Shown: positions 46,645-55,249, numbered from the stretch's first letter. The stretch is DNA of 64,000 nt from Phenylobacterium montanum (GCF_018135625.1 NZ_CP073078.1:4372501-4436500); one strand, 5' to 3'. Notes: generated from the letters alone by a model not told the origin. Numbers and translations are program-made.

Positions 46645-47913
46645 TTACGGTTCGCGCCGGGCGATCCAGGCCTTGTAGCGGCGGGTGAGGCGGGCGGTGG
46701 CGAGCTGGCTGCCGATGAGGGCGAACAGCGGCGAGACCCGCTGTTTTGGCCGCCGGCCTTCGCTGATCCGATTCAGCTGCACCTTGACCACGGCCATTGA
46801 GGCCAGGCTGGCGAAGGCCTTCTTTTTCCAGGTGACCGGCGGAATGGCGACCTCGAGCTTCTGCCCGTCGCGCCACTTGATCGGCAGGTCCGGGTCGAAG
46901 GCGAGAGCCGCGGCGACGCCGACCACCGCCACGCCTGGCCGGCCGTCCTTGGGCTGCAGCGCCTGTTCGGCGATGTCGCGGCGGCGCACCCCGCCGGTGA
47001 CCATGATCGACATGGTCGCGACCTCGGCGATCTCGCGGGCGAAATCGATGAAATAGGCTTCGCGTGGATTGATCGCGCCATCCTGGGGCGCGCCGGTCAT
47101 GGCCGGGCTCTCGTAGCTGCCGCCGGACAGCTCGACCAGGTCGACCGGCAGGTCGTTCAGCCAGCGCACCACCTGGGCGGCGTCTTCCAGGGCGAAGCCG
47201 CCCTTCTGGAAATCGGCCGAGTTCAGCTTGACCCCGACGCAGAAGCCGGGGGAGACGCGGGCCCGCACCGCCTTGACCACCTCGAGCAGCAGCCGAGCGC
47301 GGTTCTCCAGCGAGCCGCCCCAGTCGTCGGTCCGCCGGTTGCTGAGCGGGGAGAGGAACTGGCTGATCAGATAGCCGTGGGCGGCGTGGATTTCGACGCC
47401 GGTGAAGCCGGCCTGTTCGGCCAGGCCGGCGGCCGTGGCGAAGCGTTCGATGATCGCCGCGATCTCGGCCGGCTCCAGCGCGCGCGGCGTCGGGAAGAGG
47501 TGCGAGGCGCCCTCGATCTGGACGCCGATCGCCGAGGGCGCCACCGCCCCCTGGCCCATGGCCTTCATCACCTGGCGGCCGGGATGGCTGAGCTGCAGCC
47601 ACGCATGGCCGCCGCCGCTGCGCGCCGCGCTGGCCCAGGCCTTGAACGGCGCCAGGGGTTGCGAGGCGTCCAGCACCACCCCGCCCGGCCCGGTCAGGGC
47701 GGTGGGATCGATCATCACGTTGCCGGAAATGATCAGCCCGACCCCGCCCTTGGACCAGGCTGCATAGAGCCGCCGTAGCGCCTCGCCCGGCAGCTGCTGG
47801 CCGTCGGCCATGTTCTCCTCCATGGCCGCCTTGGCCAGGCGGTTGGGCAGCACTGCGCCGTTCGGCAGGGTCAGGGGCTCGAAGATCGGCGAGGCGGTCT
47901 GGGCGTCGAACAT
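46645..47913 (-). CDS. NADH:flavin oxidoreductase, Old Yellow Enzyme family
   Basis: 422-residue FMN-binding TIM barrel that reduces electrophilic alkenes or related substrates. It begins IFEPLTLPNGAVLPNRLAKA, has QLSHPGRQ, GVEIHAAHGYLISQFLSP (His-Ala-Ala-His substrate pair) and a long C-terminal part including IMVTGGVRRRDIAEQAL. There is no iron-sulfur domain, so it is of the short class. It is divergent from a MerR gene, whose operator sits in this gene's promoter; induction by the enzyme's electrophilic substrate via MerR is the likely control. Confidence 0.93.
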   Translation of the reverse strand: MFDAQTASPIFEPLTLPNGAVLPNRLAKAAMEENMADGQQLPGEALRRLYAAWSKGGVGLIISGNVMIDPTALTGPGGVVLDASQPLAPFKAWASAARSGGGHAWLQLSHPGRQVMKAMGQGAVAPSAIGVQIEGASHLFPTPRALEPAEIAAIIERFATAAGLAEQAGFTGVEIHAAHGYLISQFLSPLSNRRTDDWGGSLENRARLLLEVVKAVRARVSPGFCVGVKLNSADFQKGGFALEDAAQVVRWLNDLPVDLVELSGGSYESPAMTGAPQDGAINPREAYFIDFAREIAEVATMSIMVTGGVRRRDIAEQALQPKDGRPGVAVVGVAAALAFDPDLPIKWRDGQKLEVAIPPVTWKKKAFASLASMAVVKVQLNRISEGRRPKQRVSPLFALIGSQLATARLTRRYKAWIARREP

Positions 47914-47950
47914 GGTCAGGCTTGCGGTCCAGGTTGTGAGGTTCTGGACA

Positions 47951-47982
47951 GGCCTACACCTTCAACTTAGATTTAAGGTCAA
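47951..47982 (-). promoter_or_regulatory. MerR-type promoter/operator of the OYE gene
   Basis: On the minus strand TTGACC (47982-47977) and TAGGCC (47956-47951) are separated by an over-long 20-bp spacer, as in MerR-family promoters, which use 19-20 bp. An imperfect 22-bp dyad at 47958-47979 begins ACCTT and ends AAGGT and lies between the elements. This geometry predicts activation by DNA twisting when the adjacent MerR protein binds its effector. Confidence 0.7.
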
Positions 47983-48000
47983 GCCTTAAGGAGAACCAGC

Positions 48001-48411
48001 ATGAAGATCGGCGATCTGGCCCGCCGCGTCGGCGTCGCCCCGTCGAAGATCCGCTTCCTGGAGGCGCGCGGCGTGCTGCAGTCCGACCGCCTGGCCAACG
48101 GCTATCGCGAGTATGGCGAGGACGCGGTGACGGCCCTGCAGATCATCCTGCAGGCCCAGTCGGTCGGCTTCACCCTGGAGGAGATCCAGCGGACCCTGGG
48201 CGAGACTCGCTCCAGCCAGCTCAGTTGCGCCGACATGGTGGGCCAGTTGCGGCTCAAGCTCGCCGAACTGGACCGCCACATCGCCCAATCGATCGCCGTA
48301 CGCGACCGACTGGGGCAGATGATCGTGCTGCTCGAGGAGCGGGGAGCGCACAATGAGCACGTGCCTGTCGATTTCAGGATCCACGGGCCGCTGGAGCTGC
48401 CGCCGCTGTAG
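48001..48411 (+). CDS. MerR family transcriptional regulator
   Basis: 136-residue regulator. The N-terminal winged helix KIGDLARRVGVAPSKIRFLE and the coiled-coil (MVGQLRLKLAELDRHIAQSI) are canonical. The C-terminus is short and contains no obvious metal-binding Cys pair (a single Cys at residue 78 in LSCADM), so it is more like the aldehyde/electrophile or oxidative sensors than CueR. An AAGGAG ribosome-binding site precedes the ATG at 48001. It is divergent from the OYE reductase. Confidence 0.92.
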   Translation: MKIGDLARRVGVAPSKIRFLEARGVLQSDRLANGYREYGEDAVTALQIILQAQSVGFTLEEIQRTLGETRSSQLSCADMVGQLRLKLAELDRHIAQSIAVRDRLGQMIVLLEERGAHNEHVPVDFRIHGPLELPPL

Positions 48412-48445
48412 GGGCTTGCCCCAGGCAGTCCGGCGCGGGCGGATT

Positions 48446-49180
48446 TCAGTCTTCCGCGAGCAGGGTCTCGAGCATGGTCTGGCGATGGTTCAGGAAACTG
48501 CGGGCCACCTGGAAATGGTCGGTGTCCTCGTAGTCGATGCGCGTCAGTCCGTCCGCCGAGGCTTGATAGATCCAGGCATCGGGGTAGCCGAGGATGATCG
48601 GCGAGTGAGTCGCTATGATGAACTGCGAGCGCTGGCCGATCAGTTCGTGCATCCGCACCAGAAAACTCAGCTGGCGGTTCGGCGACAGGGCGGCCTCGGG
48701 TTCATCCAGGATGTAGAGGCCGTCGCCCCGGAAGCGGTGATCCATCAGCGCCAGGAAGGACTCGCCGTGCGACTGCTCATGCAGCGAGCGGGGGCCGTAG
48801 CCGCTCACGCCCAGGCTTTCCACTTGGGTGGCGACGTTGAACAGGCTTTCTGCGCGCAGGAAAAAGCCGTCCTTCGCTCGCCTGGCCGAGCGCACCGGAC
48901 GCACGAAGCGATGCAACTCCGAATGGGAGGCGCGGGTGGCGAAGCCGAAGTTCTGGCTGCCGCCCTCGGCGTTGAAGCCCCACGCCACAGCAAGGGCTTC
49001 GATCAGGGTGGATTTGCCGGCGCCGTTTTCGCCGACCAGGAAAGTGACCTTGGGGTGGAACACCAACTCCTCAAGATAGCGCACGGCCGGCAGGTTGAAG
49101 GGATAGACTTCGGCATCCCAGCCCTCGCGCCGCTCGAAGCGGGCCGAGATCCAGTAGTGTCTGGCGTCGACGGCGCGCAT
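48446..49180 (-). CDS. Orphan AAA family (ABC-type) ATPase
   Basis: 244-residue ATPase of the AAA_21/SMC-like class. Walker A is TFLVGENGAGKSTLIEAL near residue 48, Walker B LYILDEPEAALSP, and the switch His is in FIIATHSPIILGYP. The protein is short, with only a small insert (SHSELHRFVRPVRSARRAKDG) and no nuclease, methylase or membrane domain. Orphans of this class occur in housekeeping contexts and in defence systems; no partner gene is evident, so no function is assigned. Confidence 0.9.
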   Translation of the reverse strand: MRAVDARHYWISARFERREGWDAEVYPFNLPAVRYLEELVFHPKVTFLVGENGAGKSTLIEALAVAWGFNAEGGSQNFGFATRASHSELHRFVRPVRSARRAKDGFFLRAESLFNVATQVESLGVSGYGPRSLHEQSHGESFLALMDHRFRGDGLYILDEPEAALSPNRQLSFLVRMHELIGQRSQFIIATHSPIILGYPDAWIYQASADGLTRIDYEDTDHFQVARSFLNHRQTMLETLLAED

Positions 49181-49301
49181 GTTTCACAGCTCCGCTTGTT
49201 GACCCATGCTGGCGCCAGACGGCCAATTGCCGGGGGCTCGGGCATGATCCGGCCTTGCCGAATAGCGGACGCGTGGCGCTACCGCCAAGGGTGGGGAGCG
49301 G

Positions 49302-49592
49302 TCAGGAACTAGATGAGCGGTCATGCTGGTGGTGGCTCGATGCCCGCCGACTCTCAAGAGCTCGCTTCAGTCTGAGACCGATCCAACGAACGCCCATGAT
49401 CAGGCCTATCACTGCACCGACGACCAGCACGCTCAGCGTAGAGTAGGTTCCGAGCGGCAAGCCCTTGTAGTTCTCGCCATAGAATGGCCGTCCGGCAAGC
49501 AGGGCGAAAATCACTTGCGCGCACATGCCTGCCAAGATCAGTCCAATGAAAAATAGTCCCGTGACCTTGATGAATGTCCGCAAGTGACTCAC
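49302..49592 (-). CDS. Small two-helix membrane protein, unknown
   Basis: 96 residues with two clear hydrophobic segments (VTGLFFIGLILAGMCAQVIFA, and VLVVGAVIGLIMGVRWIGL) and a basic, His/Ser-rich C-terminal tail. The start would be GTG at 49592 with a modest GGGG upstream. Base composition is lower in GC than the neighbours, with less constrained third positions, so it may be horizontally acquired or fast evolving. No family was recognised, and a non-coding alternative cannot be excluded. Confidence 0.6.
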   Translation of the reverse strand: MSHLRTFIKVTGLFFIGLILAGMCAQVIFALLAGRPFYGENYKGLPLGTYSTLSVLVVGAVIGLIMGVRWIGLRLKRALESRRASSHHQHDRSSSS

Positions 49593-49760
49593 CCCAAAAA
49601 TGCTTTGTAAGCTTAACCAGGATGGTGATGCGACGTCTACCGCGACGGCTCGCGGGCAATGACCGAGTTGGGTCGTTGTCAGCCGCCAACCCCGGCGCGG
49701 TAAACCGCCGTTCAGGCCCCGCCCGGTTCCGCTCTGGCGAGCGCCGTACGGAACCCGCCC

Positions 49761-50786
49761 TCACCACAGCCTGAAATGCTTCGACAGCTTCAGCCCCTGG
49801 CGCTGGTAGTGCGAGCCGCCTTCGCCGTAGAGCCTGGAGGGGCGTTCGGTCAGGGGTTCGTAGACCAGGCGGGCGACGGTCTGGCCGTCTTCCAGCAGGA
49901 ACGGGGTCTCGTGGCTGCGGACTTCCAGCACCCCTTTCGAGCCCAGGCCGCCGGCCTCGGCGGTGCCGAAGCCGGGGTCGAAGAAGCCGGCATAGTGGAC
50001 GCGGAACTCGCCCACCGCCGGGTCGATCGGGGTCATCTCGGCGGCTTCCAGCACGGGGATCTCCACCGCCTCCTTCGAGGCCAGGATGTAGAACTCGCCG
50101 GGGTCGAGCAGCAGTTCGCCGTGGCGGGGCTCGAGCGGCTCCCAGAAGTCGTGCGGGTCGTGGCCGTCCTCGTGATCCAGGTCGACGACGCCGGCGTGGC
50201 GGCGGGCGCGGAAGCCGGCCAGGGCGCCGGTCAGGTCGACGCCGACGCTGCGCACCGAAAGCCGGGGCGGATCGCCGGCCTTGAGCCGCATCTGGTTCAG
50301 CCGGGTGCCGGCGCGGACCAGGATCGAGAAGGTCTGGGGCGCGATCTCGACATAGAGCGGGCCGTCATAGCCCGAGGCCACGTCGTCGAAGGCGGCGCCG
50401 TGGTCGGTCAGGAGGCGCACGAACACGTCGACCCGCCCGGTGGAGCTCTTGGGGTTGGCCCGGGCCGAGATTCCGGCCGGCAGACGCATGCGCTCCTGCA
50501 GCTCGGCGATGTAGACGCAGCCTTTCTCCAGCACCACGCCGCCCGTCAGGTCCAGCTGGTGCATGGCCACCGCGGCCAGGCGCTCTTTCACCGTGCGGCC
50601 CGTCCCTGGCAGGAAGGAGGCGCGCACGCGCCAGACGCGGGCGCCCAAGCGCAGGTCCAGGCTGGCCGGCTGCACCTGGTCGGGCAGGAAGGGGCTGTCG
50701 GCGCTGATGTCGCCGGCGGCGATCAGGGCCTCGATCGATTGGCAGGGCAGGATGCCGGGGGCGGGGAACGCGGGCTGGCGAGTCAT
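49761..50786 (-). CDS. dcd: 2'-deoxycytidine 5'-triphosphate deaminase (long form)
   Basis: 341-residue enzyme that deaminates dCTP to dUTP for thymidylate synthesis. Segments QPASLDLRLGARVWRVRASF, ISARANPKSSTGRVDVFVRL and the second-domain GSKGVLEVRSHETPFLLEDGQ show a tandem arrangement of two dUTPase-like folds, as in alphaproteobacterial long Dcd proteins (the E. coli enzyme is about 190 residues). The start is ATG at 50786. It is divergent from metZ. Confidence 0.9.
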   Translation of the reverse strand: MTRQPAFPAPGILPCQSIEALIAAGDISADSPFLPDQVQPASLDLRLGARVWRVRASFLPGTGRTVKERLAAVAMHQLDLTGGVVLEKGCVYIAELQERMRLPAGISARANPKSSTGRVDVFVRLLTDHGAAFDDVASGYDGPLYVEIAPQTFSILVRAGTRLNQMRLKAGDPPRLSVRSVGVDLTGALAGFRARRHAGVVDLDHEDGHDPHDFWEPLEPRHGELLLDPGEFYILASKEAVEIPVLEAAEMTPIDPAVGEFRVHYAGFFDPGFGTAEAGGLGSKGVLEVRSHETPFLLEDGQTVARLVYEPLTERPSRLYGEGGSHYQRQGLKLSKHFRLW

Positions 50787-50853
50787 CGCAGCGATGCTTC
50801 GCCAATGCGCACTGAAGAGTCCAGCCAGCTGCGCATTTTGCGGGTATCGCGCC

Positions 50854-50882
50854 TTGACCTGACAGGGGTCGGCGCCTTTGAT
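50854..50882 (+). promoter_or_regulatory. Candidate sigma-70 promoter of metZ-apaG with internal dyad
   Basis: TTGACC (50854-50859), a 17-bp spacer and TTTGAT (50877-50882) match 5/6 and 4/6 of the consensus and end 29 nt before the start codon. The dyad GCGCC..GACC / GGTC..GGCGC (50849-50875) lies across the -35 and spacer, and could be an operator or a leader hairpin. No SAM-II riboswitch consensus was seen. Confidence 0.45.
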
Positions 50883-50911
50883 GCCGGCCCGCTCTGGAAG
50901 GGATGTTTGGT

Positions 50912-52105
50912 ATGTCCGACGAACGCGAAAACCCCGCAGCCTGGGAGGCCGCGACCAAGCTGATCCGCGGCGGGCTGGCGCGCACGCCATACGGCGAGAC
51001 CGCCGAGGGCCTCTTCCTGACCCAGAGCTTCGTCTATGACAGCGCCGAGGCCGCCGACCGCCGGTTTTCCGGCGAGGAGCCGGGCTTCGTCTATTCCCGC
51101 TACGCCAACCCGACCGTGAAGATGTTCGAGGAGCGGCTGGCCCTGCTGGAAGGCGCCGAGGGTTGCCGCGCCACCGCCTCGGGCATGGCGGCGGTGCACC
51201 TGGCCCTGACCGGCCTTTTGCGCGCCGGCGACCATGTGGTGGGCGGCCAGGCCATGTTCGGCTCGTGCCGCTGGATCATGAACCAGTGGGCGCCGCGGTT
51301 CGGCATCGAGGCGACCTTGGTGCCCGGCGCCGACTTCGCCGCCTGGCGCACGGCCGTGCGGCCCAACACCAAGCTGTTCTTCATCGAGAGCCCGGCCAAT
51401 CCGCTCTTGGAAATCACCGACATCGCCGCGGTGTGTCAGCTGGCCAAGGAGATCGGGGCCAAGGTGGTGGTGGACAACGTCTTCGCCACGCCGCTGTACC
51501 AGCAGCCGCTGAAGCTGGGCGCCGACATCGTGGTCTATTCGGCCACCAAGCACATCGACGGCCAGGGCCGGGTGCTGGGCGGGGCGGTGCTGGGCGATGT
51601 CGCCCTGTTGGACGAGGCCTATCGCGACTTCATCCGCCACACCGGCCCGGCGCTGTCGCCGTTCAACGCCTGGGTGCTGCTCAAGGGGCTGGAGACCCTG
51701 GACCTGCGGGTGCGGCGCCAGACCGAGACCGCGGCGGTGCTGGCCGACCGCATGGCCGCTCACCCCAAGGTCAAGGCCCTGCGCTATCCCGGCCGCCCCG
51801 ACCATCCGCAATACGAGATCGCCAGGCGCCAGATGAGCGCCGGCAGCACCCTGATCGCCCTGGACCTGGAGACGCGGGAACGGGCGTTCAACTTCCTCAA
51901 CGCGCTGCAGATCGTGGACATCTCCAATAATCTGGGCGACTCCAAGTCCATGGCCACCCACCCGACCACCACCACCCACCGCTCCATGACCGAGGAGCAG
52001 CGACTGGAAATCGGCCTGACCCCGGGCTGGGTGCGGCTGTCGGTGGGACTGGAAGGCGCCGCCGACCTCGGCCGCGACATCGAACGCGCGCTGGACGCCG
52101 CATGA
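50912..52105 (+). CDS. metZ: O-succinylhomoserine sulfhydrylase
   Basis: 397-residue PLP enzyme that forms homocysteine from O-succinylhomoserine and sulfide in methionine synthesis. It is a Cys/Met metabolism PLP-dependent family member: YSRYANPTVKMFEERLALLEG, SATKHIDGQGRVLGGAVLG with the PLP lysine, and GLTPGWVRLSVGLEGAADL near the end. The start at ATG 50912 is set by GGAAGGG nine bases upstream; the ATG at 50903 abuts that sequence. It overlaps apaG by 4 nt. Confidence 0.93.
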   Translation: MSDERENPAAWEAATKLIRGGLARTPYGETAEGLFLTQSFVYDSAEAADRRFSGEEPGFVYSRYANPTVKMFEERLALLEGAEGCRATASGMAAVHLALTGLLRAGDHVVGGQAMFGSCRWIMNQWAPRFGIEATLVPGADFAAWRTAVRPNTKLFFIESPANPLLEITDIAAVCQLAKEIGAKVVVDNVFATPLYQQPLKLGADIVVYSATKHIDGQGRVLGGAVLGDVALLDEAYRDFIRHTGPALSPFNAWVLLKGLETLDLRVRRQTETAAVLADRMAAHPKVKALRYPGRPDHPQYEIARRQMSAGSTLIALDLETRERAFNFLNALQIVDISNNLGDSKSMATHPTTTTHRSMTEEQRLEIGLTPGWVRLSVGLEGAADLGRDIERALDAA

Positions 52106-52533
52106 GGCGGATCCCGCGCCGCACCTCCAAGGACCAGCCGGTCTATGAGGCGGTGACGCGGGGCATCGTCGTGCGCGTGGTCAGCGAGTACCAGAGCAAC
52201 CATTCCGACCCGCTGGAGGGCCGCTGGTTCTGGGCCTACACCATCGAGATCGAGAACCGCGGGTCCGAAACCGTGCAGCTGATCTCCCGCCGCTGGCTGA
52301 TCACCGACGCACTCAACCGGACGGAGGAGGTGGCCGGGCCGGGGGTGATCGGCGAGCAGCCGCGGCTGAAACCCCAGGAGGCGTTTCGCTATACCTCCGG
52401 CTGTCCGCTCACCACCGCTTCCGGCGAAATGCGAGGCGCCTACCAGATGTTGACTGACGACGGGGAGGTGTTTGACGTCGAAATACCCGCCTTCTCGTTG
52501 CATCTGCCCGAGGCTCGCAGGGTGGTCAACTAA
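52102..52533 (+). CDS. apaG: ApaG (DUF525) protein
   Basis: 143-residue immunoglobulin-like beta-sandwich protein; family members are linked to divalent cation (Co/Mg) homeostasis, with an unclear molecular role. Signature stretches are FWAYTIEIENRGSETVQLI, RRWLITDALNRTEEVAGPGV, and YTSGCPLTTASGEMRGAYQM. The ATG overlaps the metZ stop (ATGA), so it is translationally coupled to metZ; this pairing is common in alphaproteobacteria. Confidence 0.96.
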   Translation: MRRIPRRTSKDQPVYEAVTRGIVVRVVSEYQSNHSDPLEGRWFWAYTIEIENRGSETVQLISRRWLITDALNRTEEVAGPGVIGEQPRLKPQEAFRYTSGCPLTTASGEMRGAYQMLTDDGEVFDVEIPAFSLHLPEARRVVN

Positions 52534-52664
52534 TCGTCGTAATGTTGACGTATGTGTCAGCCAAGCGACTGATCTATAACAGCTTCTTGTATCGTTCCAT
52601 ATTTGTTCTTGATCTGCTCCGCTTGCCATGCTTGTCTTGTGGATAAGTCGGGCGGGGAGTTTGC

Positions 52665-54200
52665 ATGGTCGCGCGCGTCGCAACGGTGGCGTTCGAGGGC
52701 GTCGAGGCGCGCCGGGTCGATGTCGAGGTGCAGCTGACCGGCGGCCAGGTCTGCTTCGTGGTGGTGGGGCTGGGCGACAAGGCGGTGGCCGAGAGCCGCG
52801 AGCGGGTCCGCGCCGCCTTCGCCGGCATGGGCCTGGCCCTGCCGTCGCGGCGCATCGTGGTCAATCTGGCGCCGGCCGACCTGCCCAAGGAGGGAAGCCA
52901 CTACGACCTGCCGATCGCGCTGGTCATCATGGCCGCCATGGGGGTGATTCCGCCCGACAGCCTGACCGAGTGGGCGGCGGTGGGCGAGCTGGGCCTGGAC
53001 GGCCAGATCGCGCCGGTGGCCGGGGCCCTGCCGGCGGCGGTGGCGGCGTCCAGCCAGGGCCTGGGCCTGATCTGCCCCGAGGCCTGCGGGCCGGAGGCGG
53101 CCTGGGTCGGCGACTGCCGGGTGCTGGCGCCGCGCTCGCTGATCTCGCTGGTCAATCATTTCCGCGGAACCCAGGTGATGAGCCCGCCCCAGCCCGGGCC
53201 GGTGCTGGAGGGCGAGCGTGTCCCCGACCTGCGCGACGTCAAGGGCCAAGAGGGCGCCAAGCGGGCGCTGGAGATCGCCGCCGCCGGGGGCCATAACCTG
53301 TTGTTCGTCGGCCCGCCGGGCTCGGGCAAGTCGATGATGGCCCAGCGCCTGCCGGGGCTTTTGCCGCCCCTGTCGCCGGCCGAGCTCTTGGAAACCTCCA
53401 TGGTGCATTCGGTGGCCGGGCTGATCGCCCGGGGCGCCCTGACCCGCGCCCGGCCGTTCCGCAGCCCCCACCACTCGGCCTCCATGGCCGCCCTGACCGG
53501 CGGCGGCCTGCGCGCCAAGCCGGGGGAAGTCTCGCTCGCGCACCATGGAGTCCTGTTTTTAGATGAGTTGCCCGAATTCAGCGCCCAAGCCTTGGACAGT
53601 CTGAGAGCGCCCCTCGAGACGGGCGAGGTGATGGTCGCCCGGGCCAACGCCCATGTGCGCTATCCGGCGCGGGTGCAGCTGGTGGCGGCGATGAACCCCT
53701 GCCGCTGCGGCCACGGCGGGCTGGGCCGCGGGGCCTGCGGGCGGGCGCCGCGCTGCATCCAGTCCTATCAGAGCCGGGTCTCGGGGCCGCTGATGGACCG
53801 TATCGACCTGCAGATCGAGGTGCCGCCGGTCACCGCCACAGACCTCGCCCTGCCGCCGCCGGCGGAAGGCACCGCCGAGGCCGCCGCGCGGGTCGCCAAG
53901 GCCAGGGCCGCCCAGGCGGCGCGGGCGGAGGCGGACGGACCCAATGCACCGCGCCTCAACGCCCAGGCCGAAGGCGGCTATCTGGAGCGCATCGCCAGCC
54001 CCGACGAGGCCGGCCGCGCCCTCCTGGCCAAGGCCGCCGACGCCACCGGCCTGACCGCGCGGGGCTGGACCCGGACCCTGCGCCTGGCCCGCACCATCGC
54101 CGACCTGGACGGCTCGCCGGCGGTGAAGCGCGCCCATATCGCCGAGGCCCTGATCTACCGGCGGGTGAACAGCGAGGCGGCGGCGATGGCTGTCGGCTAG
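52665..54200 (+). CDS. comM: YifB/ComM family Mg-chelatase-like AAA+ ATPase
   Basis: 511-residue hexameric helicase/branch-migration ATPase involved in integrating transformed DNA. The N-terminal domain resembles Lon substrate domains (VDVEVQLTGGQVCFVVVGLG). The AAA+ core has Walker A GPPGSGKSMMAQRLPGLLPP, then RPFRSPHHSASMAALTGGG, Walker B VLFLDELPEFS and the cysteine block MNPCRCGHGGLGRGACGRAP. The C-terminal Mg_chelatase_C domain ends RRVNSEAAAM. It is usually found with other competence genes, but none lie nearby. Confidence 0.95.
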   Translation: MVARVATVAFEGVEARRVDVEVQLTGGQVCFVVVGLGDKAVAESRERVRAAFAGMGLALPSRRIVVNLAPADLPKEGSHYDLPIALVIMAAMGVIPPDSLTEWAAVGELGLDGQIAPVAGALPAAVAASSQGLGLICPEACGPEAAWVGDCRVLAPRSLISLVNHFRGTQVMSPPQPGPVLEGERVPDLRDVKGQEGAKRALEIAAAGGHNLLFVGPPGSGKSMMAQRLPGLLPPLSPAELLETSMVHSVAGLIARGALTRARPFRSPHHSASMAALTGGGLRAKPGEVSLAHHGVLFLDELPEFSAQALDSLRAPLETGEVMVARANAHVRYPARVQLVAAMNPCRCGHGGLGRGACGRAPRCIQSYQSRVSGPLMDRIDLQIEVPPVTATDLALPPPAEGTAEAAARVAKARAAQAARAEADGPNAPRLNAQAEGGYLERIASPDEAGRALLAKAADATGLTARGWTRTLRLARTIADLDGSPAVKRAHIAEALIYRRVNSEAAAMAVG

Positions 54201-54276
54201 CCTGGGCTTGCGGGGCAGGCGGCGCGGCGATATCGGCGGGGCGTCTTCAGATGCCCCGGCCCGCCAAGGACTGTCC

Positions 54277-54675
54277 ATGCGCCTATCCCTGATCGCCCTC
54301 TCCGCCCTGGCCGCCGCCGCCGGTAGCGCCCAGGCCGCCTCGGCCCAGGCGGTGGCGACGCCAGTCTCCGCCACCACCGAGACCGCACCAGCCAGGGCCG
54401 TGGGGGCCAGCCTGATGAGCTGCCGCAGCTGGACCGCCAACCGGCCGGGAATCGACCAGATCGAGCCCTTGCAACGCATCGCGCCGATGGACTGGCTCTA
54501 TGGTTATCTCTCGGGCCAGGCTGCGGCCCTTCGCGTGGACCTGCTGGCCGGGTTGCACCCCTCGGACATCGGCGCCTGGCTTGACGTCTACTGCCAGGCC
54601 CATCCCACCGACGACATCCAGACCGCCTCCGCCGTGCTGGCCGGCGACCTGGTCGGAGCGGCGAAGAAGAAGTAG
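54277..54675 (+). CDS. Small secreted protein, HdeA/HdeB-like
   Basis: 132-residue precursor with a signal peptide ending near AQA (residue 24). The mature part has one Cys in LMSCRSW and one in DVYCQAH, flanking a helical core with MDWLYGYLSGQAAAL and DIGAWLDVYC. This Cys-x2-Trp / GYLSG / C pattern resembles HdeA/HdeB-type periplasmic acid chaperones and the small Caulobacterales proteins annotated that way, but assignment by eye is tentative. A clear ATG lies at 54277 after a pyrimidine-rich leader. Confidence 0.7.
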   Translation: MRLSLIALSALAAAAGSAQAASAQAVATPVSATTETAPARAVGASLMSCRSWTANRPGIDQIEPLQRIAPMDWLYGYLSGQAAALRVDLLAGLHPSDIGAWLDVYCQAHPTDDIQTASAVLAGDLVGAAKKK

Positions 54676-54954
54676 GCGGATCGGTCCCTAGGACGGCTGC
54701 GATCGCCGAAAACTGATTCCCTGTGGACGGCTTCGCGGCGACGCCCGGCGCGGCCCGCGGCGTTCAGGTTTTGCGAGGCGCAACACTCCGACCTGTTCGG
54801 CGGCGGGTTTCGATGTGGCGAGCGTGGCCGCCCGCGCACAGCACATGAGCCTCGCCGGTATTCGCCGACGGCGGCCCCAGTTGAATTCCAGCGCAGATAC
54901 GGGCTTCAGGCCCTGGCGAACCCTTCGCTCGCTCCAGTCTATAAATATTAACGC

Positions 54955-55181
54955 GACTCTCGGTCTGCGGTTAACCAAACAAAAACTGCAAATACGACGG
55001 GACCTTCTTGATTCAACCAAAGTATGTACGGGGTGTTTGGTCGCACAGCGACTCAATGTCGCACCGTCTAGAGTCTGCGAATAGCCTGCCGTTCACCAAG
55101 TCCTAAGGCCGATTAACAGCTCGTTAACCATATTCTCTGAGCATCAACGGTGAATTTGGACTCAGGGGCCCGAGCCGATTC
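54955..55181. promoter_or_regulatory. Cluster of six GANTC (CcrM) methylation sites
   Basis: GANTC occurs at 54955, 55010, 55050, 55071, 55159 and 55177, six sites in 227 bp; random expectation in this length is below one. In Caulobacter, CcrM methylates GANTC and GcrA reads methylated sites in promoters. This supports GcrA/CcrM control of the gene at 55250. Confidence 0.65.
55113..55127 (+). promoter_or_regulatory. CtrA-type box
   Basis: TTAACAGCTCGTTAA is an exact match to the full CtrA recognition site TTAA-N7-TTAA, located 122 bp before the proposed ATG at 55250 and inside the GANTC cluster. Confidence 0.7.
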
Positions 55182-55249
55182 TGTTGACTTCTTGGGACAG
55201 CCAGCGCCAAGCTTTGGTGGTGCGGTCCGGGCCATCCGAAGGGAGCGCC

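Larger units (their letters stand above)
54676..55249. other. 574-bp intergenic region with CtrA box and GANTC cluster
   Basis: No credible gene is seen. The right half is AT-rich compared with the rest of the window, with six GANTC sites between 54955 and 55181 (plus one at 54715), TTAACG and TTAACC half-sites at 54948 and 54971, and a full TTAA-N7-TTAA box at 55113. These elements point to cell-cycle-controlled transcription of the downstream gene. Confidence 0.7.

Noticed and set aside
50787-50911. SAM-II riboswitch upstream of metZ
   Set aside because: Such switches precede met genes in alphaproteobacteria, but the expected core bases are not present; a sigma-70 promoter with a dyad explains the stretch.
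54676-55249. Chromosome replication origin of the Caulobacter type
   Set aside because: CtrA and GANTC sites occur, but no DnaA-box cluster was found and the neighbours are not the hemE-side origin genes.
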